64,000 nt of DNA, taken from assembly GCF_037782385.1 (NCBI RefSeq), contig NZ_JBBEXD010000001.1:744001-808000 (forward strand), read 5' to 3'. The stretch comes from Ascidiimonas meishanensis. GTDB lineage: Bacteria; Bacteroidota; Bacteroidia; Flavobacteriales; Flavobacteriaceae. Positions 63,102-64,000 of the stretch are shown here, in pieces; the first letter of the stretch is position 1; every line of letters starts with the position of its first letter. The notes beneath the pieces are model-generated. The model worked only from the letters and a program-made list of their open reading frames with translations. It was not told the origin of the DNA and made no database searches. The position numbers and the translations under genes were made by a program.

Positions 63102-63865
63102 CTTGAAAATATTTTAAATTCTTGTAAATATCGCCAAGATGCTAAATTGGACAAGGCAACATCATTTGGATCTCTTTGCTCCTTTGTTATGGTTCTATTT
63201 GATGCCAAAGTAGAATTAATTTTAAAAATATCAAGTCCGTTATTCTTTAAACTCTTATATGCTCTACCTTCTCCTTGATAATACATATAGGTCCAATATG
63301 CTAGCTGATCTTCTGAAGGTTTTGAATACCCTAACTGTGCTACATGTTTTAAAAATAAATCTCTTCTATGGGCCAAGGTTGCTCCACAAGCCCAAATCAA
63401 ACTTTCCATATTATTGAAATCTGCCGTAACAATAGATTCTCCTCTTTCATTACTTTGATAAACCTTCATAAACTCCGCTCCGCTCTTTAAATCTGATTTA
63501 GAAAAACCTTCGTTAAAACTTTTTGGGAGATATTTTTTATAGCGATCTTTAAAATGATACCCAAAATCATCTACTCCTCCTAATTGATATCCTTCAACAA
63601 TAATGTCATTTCGAAGGTTATAAGGTGCAGTCTTTGAATAACTTGAAGCCAAATCTAAATAAGTGATACCTAAGCCTTCAGTCAACACTATAGTAGCAAA
63701 ATAAGAAGGTATAAATCCATTTTCCAAAGCTACCTTTTCAATGATTTCTTTTGCTAGACTTTCCCTCTCTTCATTCACATATCCTGCAACAGCAATTACT
63801 TTCCACGCTTGATAGTGTTTTCTAATTTCTTCTTTACGTTCTAGCTTAGATTTTTGCTTACCCAT
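63098..63865 (-). CDS. Lysozyme-like candidate effector
   Basis: 255 residues, no signal peptide. GFIPSYFATIVLTEGLGITY has the setting of a catalytic Glu in the lysozyme/transglycosylase fold; the second half has AYWTYMYYQGEGRAYKSL, a pattern seen in phage-type muramidases. N-terminal part is basic. Coupled to a lipoprotein. Assignment is tentative. Confidence 0.45.
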   Translation of the reverse strand: MGKQKSKLERKEEIRKHYQAWKVIAVAGYVNEERESLAKEIIEKVALENGFIPSYFATIVLTEGLGITYLDLASSYSKTAPYNLRNDIIVEGYQLGGVDDFGYHFKDRYKKYLPKSFNEGFSKSDLKSGAEFMKVYQSNERGESIVTADFNNMESLIWACGATLAHRRDLFLKHVAQLGYSKPSEDQLAYWTYMYYQGEGRAYKSLKNNGLDIFKINSTLASNRTITKEQRDPNDVALSNLASWRYLQEFKIFSR

Positions 63866-63874
63866 GACATACTA

Positions 63875-64000
63875 TTAAGCTTTCAATGGCCAGTTATTGC
63901 TAAAAGTAGTTCCTCTCATCACTAATTCCTTAGCTGAAAGCACTAACAATATTCTTAACGGCTGTGAATCTACCGCATTAAAAACTTCTCGATATTTCAA
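63875..64000 (-). CDS. C-terminal end of a further island gene (partial)
   Basis: Open frame from the window end to TAA at 63875-63877; 41 residues (ends TTFSNNWPLKA). Nine bases before the lysozyme-like gene, same strand, so it belongs to the same operon. Family not recognised. Confidence 0.45.
   Translation of the reverse strand: MKYREVFNAVDSQPLRILLVLSAKELVMRGTTFSNNWPLKA

Overview
The window reads as chromosomal DNA of a flavobacterium (Bacteroidota, most likely Flavobacteriaceae). It is AT-rich. Two clear promoters have the flavobacterial form TTG-N19-TAnnTTTG. The housekeeping genes are typical of the group: a fused ResB-CcsA cytochrome c assembly protein, DUF4290, DUF493 and DUF2911 proteins, START-like and YqgE proteins. 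The secretion genes belong to the type VI subtype found in Bacteroidota (T6SSiii). I cannot name genus or species from sequence alone.

Layout: 1-1172 holds the start of a secreted protein and a membrane-anchored protein with LAS-type metallopeptidase motifs. 1228-4425 is ccsBA. 4709-9017 is a tight plus-strand operon: DUF2520 Rossmann protein, kdsC, UbiA-type prenyltransferase, maf, lipoprotein, small MscS. 9118-14441 holds a PIG-L deacetylase, a 33-residue membrane protein, a sodium/solute symporter and a Gfo/Idh/MocA oxidoreductase. 14536-15375 is a DUF2911 protein. 15566-22537 is a probable light/oxidative-stress cluster (aquaporin, SRPBCC, SDR, photolyase, small iron-sulfur protein, divergent photolyase, DUF1801, M20 amidohydrolase) with inverted repeats over its promoters. 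22651-30940 is housekeeping (murA, DUF4290, DUF493, AAA NTPase, recQ, fmt, HU, YqgE, class IV aminotransferase, START-like protein).

At 31080 there is a tRNA-Met(CAU). Within 360 bp downstream lie two near-identical 119-bp repeats and a 19-bp copy of the tRNA 3' end with its own terminator-like hairpin. This is the scar of a tRNA duplication or an integration event, and it marks the border to accessory DNA: an unusual Ser-rich protein with weak resemblance to edema-factor-type cyclase toxins, 1.3 kb of decayed DNA, a DUF2461 and MFS pair, and then the T6SS.

The T6SS part has the disassembly ATPase ClpV (TssH) and the sheath proteins TssB and TssC on the plus strand, then a long minus-strand effector island to the window end. 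The island holds two VgrG spikes whose first ~510 residues are identical but whose last ~80 differ, two PAAR-like DUF4280 tips, and two divergent members of one putative adaptor family lying just before each DUF4280 gene. The cargo includes a Tle1-type (DUF2235) phospholipase with a DUF2931-like partner, a 1270-residue VasX-like protein fused to DUF4280, a 928-residue protein with an internal OmpA domain, and a possible lysozyme-like protein. Each cargo gene is followed by a lipoprotein, exported or membrane protein that is a candidate immunity factor. The T6SS baseplate and membrane complex, and the Hcp tube gene, are not in this window. The most interesting material is the modular arrangement vgrG - (effector/immunity) - adaptor - DUF4280 - effector - immunity.
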